A DNA stretch of 64,000 bases from Methylosinus sp. Sm6 (GCF_019802345.1 NZ_JAINDZ010000002.1:62001-126000), one strand, 5' to 3'. Counted from the stretch's first letter, positions 9,602-17,774 are shown. Notes: generated by a model not told the origin, from the letters alone. A program made the numbers and translations.

Positions 9602-9934
9602 TCAGAGCTGCGGCACGATGATCAATCGTTCGACCGGATTGCCCTCGATGAAATGCGATTGGACGATCTCGTCAATGTCTTCCGGCGTGCGCGGCGCATA
9701 CCAGACGCCTTGCGGATAGACGACCATCAGCGGGCCGGCGCGGCAGAAGCCGAGGCAGCCGGTCGCGGTCATCGAGACATCGGGCAGCGGCTGGGCGCCG
9801 AGCTTGGCCTGCAGCCGATCCCACAGCGGCTTGGCGCCGGAGGTCGTGCAGCTGCCGCGCGGATGTCCGGGCGGGCGCTGCTGGAAGCAGGTGAACACAT
9901 GATATTTGAACACTACCGGAAGGTCTTCGAGCAT
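9602..9934 (-). CDS. Thioredoxin-like 2Fe-2S ferredoxin
   Basis: 110 residues. The cysteine layout, FTCFQQRPPGHPRGSC early and TGCLGFCRAGPLMVVYP later, is that of the thioredoxin-fold [2Fe-2S] ferredoxins seen in nif regions (for example the Azotobacter and Aquifex proteins). Its partner is unknown; an electron-transfer or redox-sensing role in nitrogen fixation is inferred from context. It is the last gene of a four-gene minus-strand set that begins with a plant-type ferredoxin at 11456, and is 46 bp after the sirtuin-like gene. Confidence 0.85.
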   Translation of the reverse strand: MLEDLPVVFKYHVFTCFQQRPPGHPRGSCTTSGAKPLWDRLQAKLGAQPLPDVSMTATGCLGFCRAGPLMVVYPQGVWYAPRTPEDIDEIVQSHFIEGNPVERLIIVPQL

Positions 9935-9980
9935 TTCGGTTCCTTGTCGTCGATGCCGTTCATCGCCGCGGCGCGCCTGA

Positions 9981-10880
9981 TCACGCGGCGGCTTCGGCCG
10001 TCTTGACGCTCGCCGCGCCGTCGGTCAGCTGCGAGACAAATTCCGCCAAAGGCATGTCGATCCGTTCGATATTCTGCTCCTTCAGGAATTTCGCTTCGTT
10101 CTTGGTCAGGGCTCCGTCGATCACCGCCCAATGGACGTCGCTGGAGCGCTTCATGATCTGACGGGCGAAATTGCGCTCGAGCTGCGTGGCGAAACGGCAG
10201 CCGAGGAACAGAAAATTGCGGCCCTTGCGCAGCGATTGCACCACTTCCGGGATCGGCGTCTGAATGTCGATCTCCGTCAGAACCTCGACATAATCGGAGT
10301 CGGAAATGATGTAATTGGCCGCCGGCGTCACCGAGCCGAGCGGCTGATAGAGCAGCGTGTCCCAAGCGAGGGTTTCAGTCGGCGCCTCGGCCGGCGCCTT
10401 GGCGCCGGAGCCGTCTTGGACGAACGCCTTCTTCGTCACCATCGACCCATCGGGACGGAAGTAGTCGACCCAATAGCCGAAATGTTCGGCTTGCGACACG
10501 CCTTGCGCCTGCCCCCAATTGCCGCGAACGGCGAGCGCCTTTTGCGGCAGATCGTCGTACCAGGCGTGAACGAGCAGCGGCAGCTGCGGACGCGCCGCCA
10601 GCCATCGATGGAGCCCGCTCGGCTCGGTGGGATGCGCGTAAGCCTTCGCCATCGCCGCGACGATCGTCTTCCGATGCTTGAAATTCTCGATATACTGCGC
10701 GGCTGCGGTGAGATTGTTGCGAATCTTGTGCGGCACCGTGGCCAATGTGGTCAGATGCCCGACCAACTCCTCGGGCGACGCAGGCACGGAAGCCCCTTCA
10801 CGCGCCAGCGCCAGAACGCCGGGTCCGAGATAGGGAATCACGAGGCCGCGCCCGAGGCCCGTTTCGATTGCGCTCAGCAC
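9981..10880 (-). CDS. SIR2-like protein with degraded catalytic motifs, in the nif cluster
   Basis: 299 residues. The layout resembles SIR2-like (SIR2_2) proteins: an N-terminal glycine loop GLVIPYLGPGVLAL, a middle LLVHAWYDDLPQ where active members have TTN(Y/F)D, then LLYQPLGSVTP before ISDSDYVEVL, and finally NFLFLGCRFATQLERNFARQ, which fits the late FLFVGYS-type motif. The residues expected for catalysis are missing: Asn of the TTN motif is Trp and the HG histidine is Leu. An NAD-binding or structural role is therefore more likely than deacylase or NADase activity. Placement between two ferredoxins under a sigma-54-like site implies a nif role. Confidence 0.7.
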   Translation of the reverse strand: MLSAIETGLGRGLVIPYLGPGVLALAREGASVPASPEELVGHLTTLATVPHKIRNNLTAAAQYIENFKHRKTIVAAMAKAYAHPTEPSGLHRWLAARPQLPLLVHAWYDDLPQKALAVRGNWGQAQGVSQAEHFGYWVDYFRPDGSMVTKKAFVQDGSGAKAPAEAPTETLAWDTLLYQPLGSVTPAANYIISDSDYVEVLTEIDIQTPIPEVVQSLRKGRNFLFLGCRFATQLERNFARQIMKRSSDVHWAVIDGALTKNEAKFLKEQNIERIDMPLAEFVSQLTDGAASVKTAEAAA

Positions 10881-10915
10881 TTGTCAGTCTCCTCTCGCCG
10901 AACCCGGTTCATTGA

Positions 10916-11131
10916 TTATTGCAGCGCGCCGGCTTTCACCGAGTCGAGCTCTTCCGGCGTCAGCTTGAAGGCGCCACGTCCGCCGGTGAGCGCCATGTAG
11001 TCGCTCGCATAGGTGTTGCTCAGCTTGTCGAACCATTGCTGGCCGGACAGGCTGACGGGCCGCTCCCCGATTTCCGACACGGAACCGTCGGAATAGAAGC
11101 GCACGTGAATGACGACAGACTTCTCGCTCAT
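10916..11131 (-). CDS. Small nif-cluster protein of unknown function (71 aa)
   Basis: I do not recognise the family. The N-terminal half (SVVIHVRFYSDGSVSEIG) looks like a small beta sheet and the rest (QQWFDKLSNTYASDYMAL) helical; there are no cysteines, signal or membrane segment. The gene lies 19 bp after a 2Fe-2S ferredoxin and 35 bp before the sirtuin-like gene on the same strand, so it is almost certainly co-transcribed with them. It is not NifT, which is present at 13118-13330. Confidence 0.7.
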   Translation of the reverse strand: MSEKSVVIHVRFYSDGSVSEIGERPVSLSGQQWFDKLSNTYASDYMALTGGRGAFKLTPEELDSVKAGALQ

Positions 11132-11150
11132 GGTGATCCTCCGTCCAGTT

Positions 11151-11456
11151 TCAGCGACCCGAGTCGAAGCCGAGCAGCTCGACCGTCACATTTTCGGTTC
11201 CGAAATTGGCTTGGCAGGCGAGGCGCGACTTCGAGCCGACGCCGACGATGGAGTCGAGCCGCTCGTTTTCCGCGCGCGTCGTCTTGGACAGGCTTTTCCT
11301 GCCCTCCTGGACGAAGAGGTGGCAGGTTCCGCACTTCGCCTCGCCGCCGCATTTGCTCGGAATGCTTTCTCCGGCGGCGATGATCGCGTCCAGAAGTCTG
11401 CTGCCCTGCTCGGCCTCGATGGTTTTGCCTGACGGCAGAATAGTCAGTACCGGCAT
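11151..11456 (-). CDS. Plant-type 2Fe-2S ferredoxin, nif-associated
   Basis: 101 residues with the CX5CX2C...C ligand set (KCGGEAKCGTCHLFV, then RLACQANF at residue 81) of adrenodoxin/Isc-like 2Fe-2S ferredoxins. The start at 11456 has a GGAGGACGAG site; the much longer reading to 11999 runs antisense over the next gene and is not credible. It is the first gene after the sigma-54-like site at 11505-11519. It probably delivers electrons to nitrogenase or to cofactor assembly. Confidence 0.9.
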   Translation of the reverse strand: MPVLTILPSGKTIEAEQGSRLLDAIIAAGESIPSKCGGEAKCGTCHLFVQEGRKSLSKTTRAENERLDSIVGVGSKSRLACQANFGTENVTVELLGFDSGR

Positions 11457-11504
11457 GTCGCTCGTCCTCCTTGCCAATGCCATGGTCCTCACAACAATGG
11501 ATGA

Positions 11505-11519
11505 GCAAGTTTCGAACCA
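11505..11519 (-). promoter_or_regulatory. sigma-54-like promoter before the 2Fe-2S ferredoxin
   Basis: Minus strand TGGTTCGAAACTTGC keeps TGG, the TTGC block and the GG-N10-GC spacing; positions 4-5 deviate (TT for CA). It sits in a 240-bp non-coding gap, 49 bp before the ferredoxin start. No perfect TGT-N10-ACA was found behind it; CGT-N10-ACA at 11643-11658 is the nearest. Confidence 0.6.
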
Positions 11520-11695
11520 CTCTAAATTGACGGTTCGGGCCGCCGCCGCTCGAGCGAAATGTGTTGGATTTGGGCTGCTTCCCGACTTGCGGCGCGTATC
11601 GGGGCGTCGACGAGGCGCGACCGACGCGCTGTTGTCGCAGCGCGTCGGTTTCTCGACAATGGCATTGGTTCGAAAGGGACGCTGTCGGCGTGGAT

Positions 11696-12847
11696 TTAAA
11701 GATAGATCGCGGCGCCGGCGCCGATATTGATGGACGCATCCTTCATCGTGCCGACAATGAAGGCAATTTGGTTTTCCGTCAGATGCGCATGAAACGGCAG
11801 CGCCACCGCGCGATCGGCGACTTTTTCGGTCACGAAGAAATTGCCGCGGCGATAGCCGAGATCGAAATAATAGCGCTGCAGATGCAGCGGATGCGAATAG
11901 GCCGCGGCGTCGATTTTTTCCGTGTGCAGATCCTCGATGATGGAGTCGCGGCTGGAGCGCGAGAATCGCGTTCCGAGATGCACCACATAAAGGAACCAAT
12001 GCACCTCTTCCACATCGGGCGCGATATAGGGGTCCTTGATGCCCTCGAAGGATTTCACATATTGATAGTACCAGCGCTCGACGCGCGTCCGCCGCGCCAG
12101 CAGCAGCTCGAGGCGCCGGAACTGAGCGAGGCCCAGCGCCGCTGTGATGTCGCTCATCGCCGCCTGCAGGGGCGGATAGGCCCCGAGCACGACGGAGGAT
12201 CGCTCCTGCACGCGGCGGCTGCGCAGATTGCGGATGATCGAGGCCTTTTCGTCATCGTCGGTGACGATCATGCCGCCTTCGCCGCAGGCGAGCACGCTCG
12301 GTTGCGAGAAGTCGAAGACGGCGCAATCGCCGAATGTGCCGACGAGCCTGCCCTTGTAGATCGAGCCGATCGCCTCCGTCGAGTCCTCGATCAGCGCGAC
12401 CTTCTTCGACTCTGCCAATTGGCGAAACCCGTCCCAGGCGGCGGGATGTCCGTTGGTGTTGCCGGCGACGATCGCCTTCGTCCGTTCGGTGACGACTTTT
12501 TCGGCCTTGTCCGGCTCGAGCGTCCCCGCCCAATAATCGATGTCGGCGAACACCGGCCGGGCGCCGGCCAGAGCGATCGCATGGACGGTTTCGCGGAATG
12601 AATGCGCCGAGGCGACAACCTCGTCGCCCGGCCCGATTCCATAGGCGCGCAGGATCAGCAGCAGGCCGATCGTTCCGCTCGACACCGCGATCGCATGCTT
12701 GCGGCCGAGATATTTGGCGAATTCCGCCTCGAATTGCTCGACCATCGGCCCCGCCGAGAGGCGGGGCGAGGTGAGCGTCTCGATGACCAGGTCCAGATCG
12801 CTCTGGGCGAGGTCCGGATCGTTCATCGGCAGATGGGTCGTTTGCAT
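11696..12847 (-). CDS. DegT/DnrJ/EryC1-like protein without the PLP lysine
   Basis: 383 residues, family length. Fold type I landmarks are present: AVSSGTIGLLLILRAYGIGPGDEV, the IEDSTEAIGSIYKG aspartate region and the GEGGMIVTDD motif. In active sugar aminotransferases a Lys lies five residues before GEGG; here the run is FDFSQPSVLACGEGG, placing Ser at that position, checked directly on the DNA (AGC). Without the lysine the protein cannot form the usual internal aldimine; a dehydratase-like or non-catalytic role is possible. It starts 4 bp after a small nif gene, with AAGGTGAG before the ATG at 12847. Confidence 0.85.
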   Translation of the reverse strand: MQTTHLPMNDPDLAQSDLDLVIETLTSPRLSAGPMVEQFEAEFAKYLGRKHAIAVSSGTIGLLLILRAYGIGPGDEVVASAHSFRETVHAIALAGARPVFADIDYWAGTLEPDKAEKVVTERTKAIVAGNTNGHPAAWDGFRQLAESKKVALIEDSTEAIGSIYKGRLVGTFGDCAVFDFSQPSVLACGEGGMIVTDDDEKASIIRNLRSRRVQERSSVVLGAYPPLQAAMSDITAALGLAQFRRLELLLARRTRVERWYYQYVKSFEGIKDPYIAPDVEEVHWFLYVVHLGTRFSRSSRDSIIEDLHTEKIDAAAYSHPLHLQRYYFDLGYRRGNFFVTEKVADRAVALPFHAHLTENQIAFIVGTMKDASINIGAGAAIYL

Positions 12848-12851
12848 TCGC

Positions 12852-13115
12852 TCACCTTTTCGGGGCCACCACGAGACCCGTCGCGACCGTCGGGTCGGAG
12901 GTGATCTTGACGCAATGATCGCGTCCATCGATCAGGAACAGATCGCAGTTCTCATAGCTGCGATAGGGCGTTTCGTCCTGAATGTCGGTCTTGTCGCAGC
13001 GTATCGCATGGACGCCAGGCGCAATCTTGCGCAGGGCCGCGACGGCCGCCGGGTCGGCCGCCGCGGTCGCGAGCGTCGCGTCGATTGCGTCGAATAGCTC
13101 CGGCGCGATGCCCAT
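12852..13115 (-). CDS. Small nif-cluster protein of unknown function (87 aa)
   Basis: 87 residues from the ATG at 13115. I cannot assign a family with confidence. The first half is alanine-rich and helical (LFDAIDATLATAAADPAAVAAL), the second half is beta-rich with two cysteines (AIRCDKTDIQDETPYRSYENCDLFLID). It lies 2 bp after nifT and 4 bp before the DegT-like gene, so it is part of the nifB-led set. Confidence 0.75.
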   Translation of the reverse strand: MGIAPELFDAIDATLATAAADPAAVAALRKIAPGVHAIRCDKTDIQDETPYRSYENCDLFLIDGRDHCVKITSDPTVATGLVVAPKR

Positions 13116-13117
13116 GA

Positions 13118-13330
13118 TCAATCTCCGCTCAGTCGTTTCGCCTCGACGGTGATCGGCAGCGACGTTTCGGCGGCCATCTCCGGAAGCTGCAGAACCCAGC
13201 CATTGGCGAGAGTGACCGTGCCGCCCCACAATTGGGCATTTTGCTGTTCGACGATCGGCTCCTCCAAATCCTTCTTCGGCACATAGGCCGAAAGCACCCC
13301 ATCAGAGCCTCTACGGATCATGACTTTCAC
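13118..13330 (-). CDS. nifT: NifT/FixU
   Basis: 70 residues; the body VMIRRGSDGVLSAYVPKKDLEE and GGTVTLANGWVLQLPEM match the short NifT/FixU family, usual length about 70. The start appears to be GTG at 13330 (VKVMIRR) with a GAGGCG site; no ATG fits, since upstream readings have no homology. The function is unknown and dispensable for fixation in the species tested. It lies 76 bp after the second nifZ. Confidence 0.88.
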   Translation of the reverse strand: MKVMIRRGSDGVLSAYVPKKDLEEPIVEQQNAQLWGGTVTLANGWVLQLPEMAAETSLPITVEAKRLSGD

Positions 13331-13406
13331 GTCGCGCCTCGCTGCTTGAATTGACGAGCATCTAAAAGCAATGTTCATACCGCCGGCGCGACAGGGGGCC
13401 TCCGGC

Positions 13407-13634
13407 TCAAGCCGGCTCGATCTCCTCCTCGAAGCAGCCGACGACCAAATTCTGAGCGAATTCAACGATATAGATCGGCGTGTCGGTTTCGACATGCTCG
13501 CCGATCTGGACGATTTCGCCAGGATCGCCGGCTTTCACCAGCAGCGCCTGGGGCTCATGCCCAGGGTGGGAGCCGTCATTGAACAGGTCGACGGTCGCGC
13601 GCACGCGCATGCCCCAATCATAGCGTCCGCTCAT
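13407..13634 (-). CDS. nifZ: NifZ family protein, second copy
   Basis: 75 residues. RVRATVDLFNDGSHPGHEPQ and GDPGEIVQIGEHVETDTPIYIVEF are NifZ-like: a small SH3-type barrel with a GDxGEIV turn. NifZ helps P-cluster maturation on the MoFe protein. The gene overlaps the upstream nifZ-like gene by four bases (ATGA). Confidence 0.82.
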   Translation of the reverse strand: MSGRYDWGMRVRATVDLFNDGSHPGHEPQALLVKAGDPGEIVQIGEHVETDTPIYIVEFAQNLVVGCFEEEIEPA

Positions 13635-13927
13635 TTCTGCGCCTCTTCGGCAACGACCTCGATCGGCTCGAGCTCTTTCTTGCGCATGCCGACCTTATAG
13701 CCGGTTTCGACGAATTCGACGCCATAGATATAGAACTGCTGCAAAAACGTGCCGATGCTGGTCACATAGCCGATCTCGCCTTTCTTGACGAGAATCTCGC
13801 CGACGTCCTTGCCGCCGAAGGTGCCGTCGTTGCGCACCATCTTCTTCGACTTGACCTTCTCGCCATAGTTGAAGGCAGGCGGATCATTCAGCTCGACGGA
13901 GCCGTCGTCACGGTTGATGTTGCTCAT
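13631..13927 (-). CDS. nifZ: NifZ family protein, first copy
   Basis: 98 residues. The segments FNYGEKVKSKKMVRNDGTF, GEILVKKGEIGYVTSIGTFLQQ and YIYGVEFVETGYKVGMRKKEL fit NifZ. It precedes a shorter NifZ homologue with a 4-bp overlap and itself overlaps the LRV/FeS gene upstream by 4 bp. Two adjacent single-domain NifZ genes are the unusual point; the pair may divide the work of one longer NifZ. Confidence 0.85.
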   Translation of the reverse strand: MSNINRDDGSVELNDPPAFNYGEKVKSKKMVRNDGTFGGKDVGEILVKKGEIGYVTSIGTFLQQFYIYGVEFVETGYKVGMRKKELEPIEVVAEEAQK

Positions 13928-14748
13928 ATCCGTTCCTCGACATGAGAGGGGTTGCGATCGAAGTTCGAGCCCTGACGAGCCATGTCCGTTGCCTTGCCGA
14001 GCGTTTTGCCGAGTCGCGCCGCCGCTGTCTCGCGCACGATCGGATCATCGTCGGAGAGAAGCGGAGCGACGGCCTTGGGGTCCGCGCGTCGAGCGACTTC
14101 ATAGCGCACGCGCCAGTCGGGATCGTCGCCGAGATCGGCGAGTTGGACCGGCTCCAGCCTTTGCGCCGCCTCATAGCGGACCTCGGCGTCGCTATCGGCG
14201 GTCAGCCGCTTCAGCGCCAGCGGGGCGATGCGCTGCGCCACGACGCGGCGCACCTCGATATCGGCGTCGTCGATCATCAGCACGAGCAGATCCGGCGCGA
14301 TGCGGCGGGCCACGACCTGGCGCACATAATAGTCGCGATCCTCGATCATCGGCAGCAGATCGATCGGATCGAGCCGATGCGCGATCCTTATGCGCACCTC
14401 GCGATGCGGATCATTGCGGAGCTTCAGCAGATAGCGGTTCGGCAGGCGCCGCGCGGCGCTCCACCGCACCGCCTCCTCCGCATCGTCCAGCATCGCCGGC
14501 AGCAGGAAAATTTCCGCGGCTTTCGCGGCGCAGGCGCGCACTTCGAAATAGGGATGCTGGAGATAGTCGCGGGCGATCTCGGGATTCCAGTCGAAGAAGC
14601 GGTCGATGCGGCGCGCATAGCGATCGAACAGGCACGCTCGCAGCGGCCTGCACTTTTCCTGCCCGAGAAGCTCTTGATGCGGACAGCTCTCACACCGGAC
14701 CGGCGCGCCGAGCCAGTCGATCGCCTCGTCGATCTCGTCAGTCGACAT
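13924..14748 (-). CDS. 4Fe-4S leucine-rich-repeat-variant (LRV) protein, copy 1
   Basis: 274 residues. An N-terminal cysteine domain CESC-X10-C-X5-C (residues about 18-37) is followed by about eight degenerate 24-residue helical repeats of the form DxxxxVRxxVARRI, the LRV pattern known from the Azotobacter vinelandii LrvA protein next to nif genes. Its function is unknown. The ATG at 14748 overlaps the TPR gene upstream by 11 bp. A paralogue with the same cysteine spacing lies at 20317-21075. Confidence 0.85.
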   Translation of the reverse strand: MSTDEIDEAIDWLGAPVRCESCPHQELLGQEKCRPLRACLFDRYARRIDRFFDWNPEIARDYLQHPYFEVRACAAKAAEIFLLPAMLDDAEEAVRWSAARRLPNRYLLKLRNDPHREVRIRIAHRLDPIDLLPMIEDRDYYVRQVVARRIAPDLLVLMIDDADIEVRRVVAQRIAPLALKRLTADSDAEVRYEAAQRLEPVQLADLGDDPDWRVRYEVARRADPKAVAPLLSDDDPIVRETAAARLGKTLGKATDMARQGSNFDRNPSHVEERI

Positions 14749-15283
14749 CCTCGGCCTCCATTCCGTCGAGAACAGAGATGAGCAGGGTGGCCCCGACCTT
14801 GTCGGTCGGATCGAGCTCCAGAAGCTTGTTGGCCGCCTCGCGGCCTTCCTCATATTCGCCGAGCCGAAGCTGCAGATAGGCGTAGCCCTTCAGCACGAAC
14901 ATGAAGAAGCGCGGCAGCACGGCGTCGTAGGAATCGAATGCGGCGTCTCCTCGGCGCACCTCGCGCCAGTCGAGCGGCAGCGAATTGTCGATCGCCGCCC
15001 GCGTGAGGCACGTGCGGGCGATCTCGAGCGTATCCTCGAGCCGGTTTTTGTAGAAATAGAATCGATAGAGGGCGATCAGCACCGCCACATGAGTCGGCGC
15101 GATGCGCCGCGCCTCGAACAAATGCTGTTCGGCGACATCGCCCGAGTGATAGGATAGCGCCGCTTCCCGGAGATGACGCTCGGCTTCCGCAGGCAGCCCC
15201 GCCCCGAATACGGGAGAGGAGAGGATTTCATCCGCTCCTGCGTCGAATGCCTGATTGCCGACGGCGCCATCTCCGGTCAACAT
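14738..15283 (-). CDS. TPR-like nif-associated protein, copy 1
   Basis: 181 residues, all-helical with TPR-like blocks: AALSYHSGDVAEQHLFEARRIAPTH, LIALYRFYFYKNRLEDTLEIA and LKGYAYLQLRLGEYEEG...LLELDP. It probably makes protein contacts during nitrogenase assembly; no reaction is known. A homologue on the other strand (17914-18393) shares the ALY..., REW/REV, LKAL/LKGYAYL and DP landmarks. It starts 17 bp after the iscA-like gene and overlaps the LRV/FeS gene. Confidence 0.75.
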   Translation of the reverse strand: MLTGDGAVGNQAFDAGADEILSSPVFGAGLPAEAERHLREAALSYHSGDVAEQHLFEARRIAPTHVAVLIALYRFYFYKNRLEDTLEIARTCLTRAAIDNSLPLDWREVRRGDAAFDSYDAVLPRFFMFVLKGYAYLQLRLGEYEEGREAANKLLELDPTDKVGATLLISVLDGMEAEDVD

Positions 15284-15300
15284 GAAGCGTTCCTATTCAC

Positions 15301-15654
15301 TCACGCCACAGTGATATCCGGCAGCTCGACGACGGTCTGCGTCGACGAGGAACAGCCGCAGGCCTTCGCCTTGGGATCGATGAAGGAGAAGCCGGTCGAG
15401 GTCGCCGTCTCCTTGAAGTCGATCGTGACGCCGTCGAGCAGCAAGCGGCTCTGCGCCGGCAGAAACAGCTTGAAGCTCGGGAAGTCGAACGCCTGCTCGC
15501 CTTCGCGCGGCGCCGGCTGGACCGAGAATTCGGCCGACATGCCCGAGCACCCGCCCGGGGAGACCATCAGGCTCAGCCCATAGCCCGGGCCGCCGTCGAA
15601 CATGACGAGACGACGGATGAATTTTTCCGCGGCGGGAGTGAACTGGATATTCAT
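15301..15654 (-). CDS. HesB/IscA-type Fe-S carrier (NifIscA-like)
   Basis: 117 residues. The three A-type carrier cysteines are present in [12 protein letters not shown] and near the end in [11 protein letters not shown]-type carriers transfer 4Fe-4S clusters, in nif clusters often to NifH or NifB. The start at 15654 gives a 4-bp ATGA overlap with the ferredoxin gene ahead of it. A short tail ([11 protein letters not shown]) follows the usual C-terminal CG(C/S) motif. Confidence 0.9.
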   Translation of the reverse strand: MNIQFTPAAEKFIRRLVMFDGGPGYGLSLMVSPGGCSGMSAEFSVQPAPREGEQAFDFPSFKLFLPAQSRLLLDGVTIDFKETATSTGFSFIDPKAKACGCSSSTQTVVELPDITVA

Positions 15655-15884
15655 GCCGCGCCCCCGGCAGCCTGATAACGCGGAAGCGACGTGTCGATGA
15701 CGCAGGTGTCGTCGACCGGGCACACCGCGACGCATTGCGGCACATCGAAATAGCCGATGCACTCGGTGCACTTCTTCGGATTGATGACGAAGGTTCCGTT
15801 CTTCTCGGAGATCGCCACATTAGGGCACTCCGCCTCGCACGCCGAGCAGGACGTGCACTGCGAAGCAACGATCTTATAGGTCAT
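15651..15884 (-). CDS. fdxN: 2[4Fe-4S] ferredoxin FdxN
   Basis: 77 residues with two cluster motifs, [16 protein letters not shown] and [23 protein letters not shown]; the second has the longer insert typical of FdxN/NifB-associated ferredoxins. FdxN supplies electrons to NifB for NifB-co synthesis. The ATG at 15884 has GGAGGAGCAG before it. It follows nifB after 127 bp that hold a long hairpin. Confidence 0.92.
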   Translation of the reverse strand: MTYKIVASQCTSCSACEAECPNVAISEKNGTFVINPKKCTECIGYFDVPQCVAVCPVDDTCVIDTSLPRYQAAGGAA

Positions 15885-15953
15885 CTGCCTGCTCCTCCAT
15901 CGAGCTGTGGTCGGCATCAGGACGTCGGAGAGTCCGATGCGTCGAATATTCGC

Positions 15954-15998
15954 GCGTCCGCCGAGCGCCGAAGCTTTTGCCTCGCGTTCGGCGGACGC
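15954..15998 (-). other. nifB-fdxN intercistronic hairpin
   Basis: GCGTCCGCCGAGCGC (15954-15968) pairs with GCGTTCGGCGGACGC (15984-15998) over 15 bp with one wobble and a 15-base loop. It occupies the centre of the nifB-fdxN gap and has no T-run on the minus strand, so it is more likely an mRNA-processing or stability element than a full terminator. Confidence 0.55.
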
Positions 15999-16011
15999 CG
16001 ATGATTTTGCG

Positions 16012-17571
16012 TCAGGCCGTGATGAAGGCGCCCTGACGAAGCGTCGCGTCGCCGCGCTCCGCATGCACGATCTCGCCGCTGTTCACCTTGTCGAGATAGC
16101 GCTTGAAGTAGGTGATCGCCGACTGCTCGATGAACTCGAAGGCGAACTCGTCGACCGGATCGATGCCGGCCTTGACCAGATCGTTCTTCGGGCAGCCGCC
16201 GATCTTGGCGACGAACACGGCCGTGCAATCATTGATCGCGCGGATGATCGTCTCGAGGCTGTCCTCCTCGCCATAGCCGCCCTGGCAATAGAGGTCGACG
16301 CGGCGATGGCCGATGAACTTCGCGCCCTTGGTGGAGAGCTCGTAGATCTGGAACTCCTTCGCATGGCCGAAGTGCTCGTTGACGCGCCCCGAGCCCTTCG
16401 TCGCGACGGCGATCAGGATCTTGATGTCCTCATTGCCTTCGCCGGCCAGCGTGTTGAGCTCGGCGTTCTTGGCCGCCGCCACCTTCTGGCGCTCGATCTC
16501 GACCTGCGCCTGATAGGCCTGGCGCGACTCGAGGTCATAGGTGACTTCCATTGCCATGATCTTGTCGGTGGTGAACTCGGCGGAACGATCCTCGCCCAGC
16601 AGCCCGACCGCGTCGGCGCGGCACTGGCGGCAATGGCGCATCATGTTCATCTCGCCTTCGCAGGAGTCCTGCAGCGCCTTCAGCTCTTGAGCCGTCGGGC
16701 CGCGCTGTCCGTTGAGGCCGAACACGGTGCCGTGCTCGGGCGAGGAGATGAGCGGCATGATGTTGTGCAGGAACGCGCCGCGCGACTTCACCGCCTTGTT
16801 CACCTCGACGAGGTGCTTGTCGTTGATGCCCGGGATCATCACCGAGTTGACCTTGCAGAGAATGCCGCGCTCGGTCAGCATCTCGAGGCCGCGCATCTGG
16901 TGCTCCGTCAGGATCTCGGCGGCCTCGCGGCCGAAGATGCGCTTGCGGTTCCAGAAGATCCACGGATAGATCTGCGCGCCGATGTCCGGATCCACCATAT
17001 TGATGGTGATCGTGACATGATCGACATTGAACTTGGCGATCGTGTCGACATGCTGGGGCAGAGCGAGGCCATTGGTCGACAGGCACAGCTTGATGTCCGG
17101 AGCCGTCTTCGCGATCAGCTCGAAGGTCTTGAAGGTCTTCTCCGGATTGGCGAGCGGGTCGCCCGGGCCGGCGATGCCGAGCACGGTCATCTGCGGGATC
17201 GTCGACGCGACGGCGAGAACCTTCTTGGAGGCCTGCTCGGGCGTCAGCTTCTCGGAGACGACGCCGGGACGCGACTCGTTGGCGCAATCATATTTGCGGT
17301 TGCAGTAGTTGCACTGAATATTGCAAGCCGGCGCCACGGCGACATGCATGCGGGCGTAGTGGTGATGCGCCTCCTCGCTGTAGCAAGGATGGTTCTTGAC
17401 CTTGTCCCAGATTTCCTGCGGTAGATCATTCTCGCCGGCCCCCGTGCCGCAGCTCGCCTTGCCGCTGCCGCCCGAGGTGCCGCAGCCCTTGTGCTCGGCG
17501 ACCTTCTGCATCACTTCGTCGATGTTTTGTGCCCCGCCGATATCGACGGTTTCGGTAGCTAGAGAGTCCAT
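16012..17571 (-). CDS. nifB: NifB, radical SAM FeMo-co precursor synthase
   Basis: 519 residues. The radical SAM CX3CX2C motif is in [18 protein letters not shown], with the NifB-specific [18 protein letters not shown] before it and [18 protein letters not shown] after. Residues about 400-500 form a NifX-like domain ([28 protein letters not shown]), the common two-domain form in proteobacteria. NifB makes the 8Fe-9S-C NifB-co. It heads a long minus-strand operon and has a sigma-54 site and two NifA sites upstream. Confidence 0.97.
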   Translation of the reverse strand: MDSLATETVDIGGAQNIDEVMQKVAEHKGCGTSGGSGKASCGTGAGENDLPQEIWDKVKNHPCYSEEAHHHYARMHVAVAPACNIQCNYCNRKYDCANESRPGVVSEKLTPEQASKKVLAVASTIPQMTVLGIAGPGDPLANPEKTFKTFELIAKTAPDIKLCLSTNGLALPQHVDTIAKFNVDHVTITINMVDPDIGAQIYPWIFWNRKRIFGREAAEILTEHQMRGLEMLTERGILCKVNSVMIPGINDKHLVEVNKAVKSRGAFLHNIMPLISSPEHGTVFGLNGQRGPTAQELKALQDSCEGEMNMMRHCRQCRADAVGLLGEDRSAEFTTDKIMAMEVTYDLESRQAYQAQVEIERQKVAAAKNAELNTLAGEGNEDIKILIAVATKGSGRVNEHFGHAKEFQIYELSTKGAKFIGHRRVDLYCQGGYGEEDSLETIIRAINDCTAVFVAKIGGCPKNDLVKAGIDPVDEFAFEFIEQSAITYFKRYLDKVNSGEIVHAERGDATLRQGAFITA

Positions 17572-17684
17572 GTTCGGTTCCTCACGAGTCGAAGAGTTTC
17601 AAACTCTTGCGGAACGCAGTCGCGACATATCCGTCTGCCAGTGCTCCGGCGCTGTCGCGGAAGCGGTGTCCGGCGAGAGAGGTC

Positions 17685-17699
17685 GCAACAAGCATGCCA
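17685..17699 (-). promoter_or_regulatory. sigma-54 -24/-12 promoter of nifB
   Basis: Minus strand TGGCATGCTTGTTGC matches TGGCAY-N5-TTGC with correct GG-N10-GC spacing. The start is expected near 17673, about 100 bp before the nifB ATG. Two NifA sites lie 60-115 bp behind it. Confidence 0.88.
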
Positions 17700-17758
17700 T
17701 AGCGGCGCCGTCGGTTAATTGCTTGATACTGCGAGACGAAACCGCTTTGTTTGGAATC

Positions 17759-17774
17759 TGTCCAAATGCCGACA
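17759..17774. promoter_or_regulatory. NifA activator site 1 (nifB)
   Basis: TGTCCAAATGCCGACA is an exact TGT-N10-ACA, 60 bp behind the nifB -24 element. Confidence 0.82.

Noticed and set aside
11643-11658. CGT-N10-ACA behind the ferredoxin sigma-54 site
   Set aside because: One mismatch in the essential TGT; too common by chance to call a NifA site.
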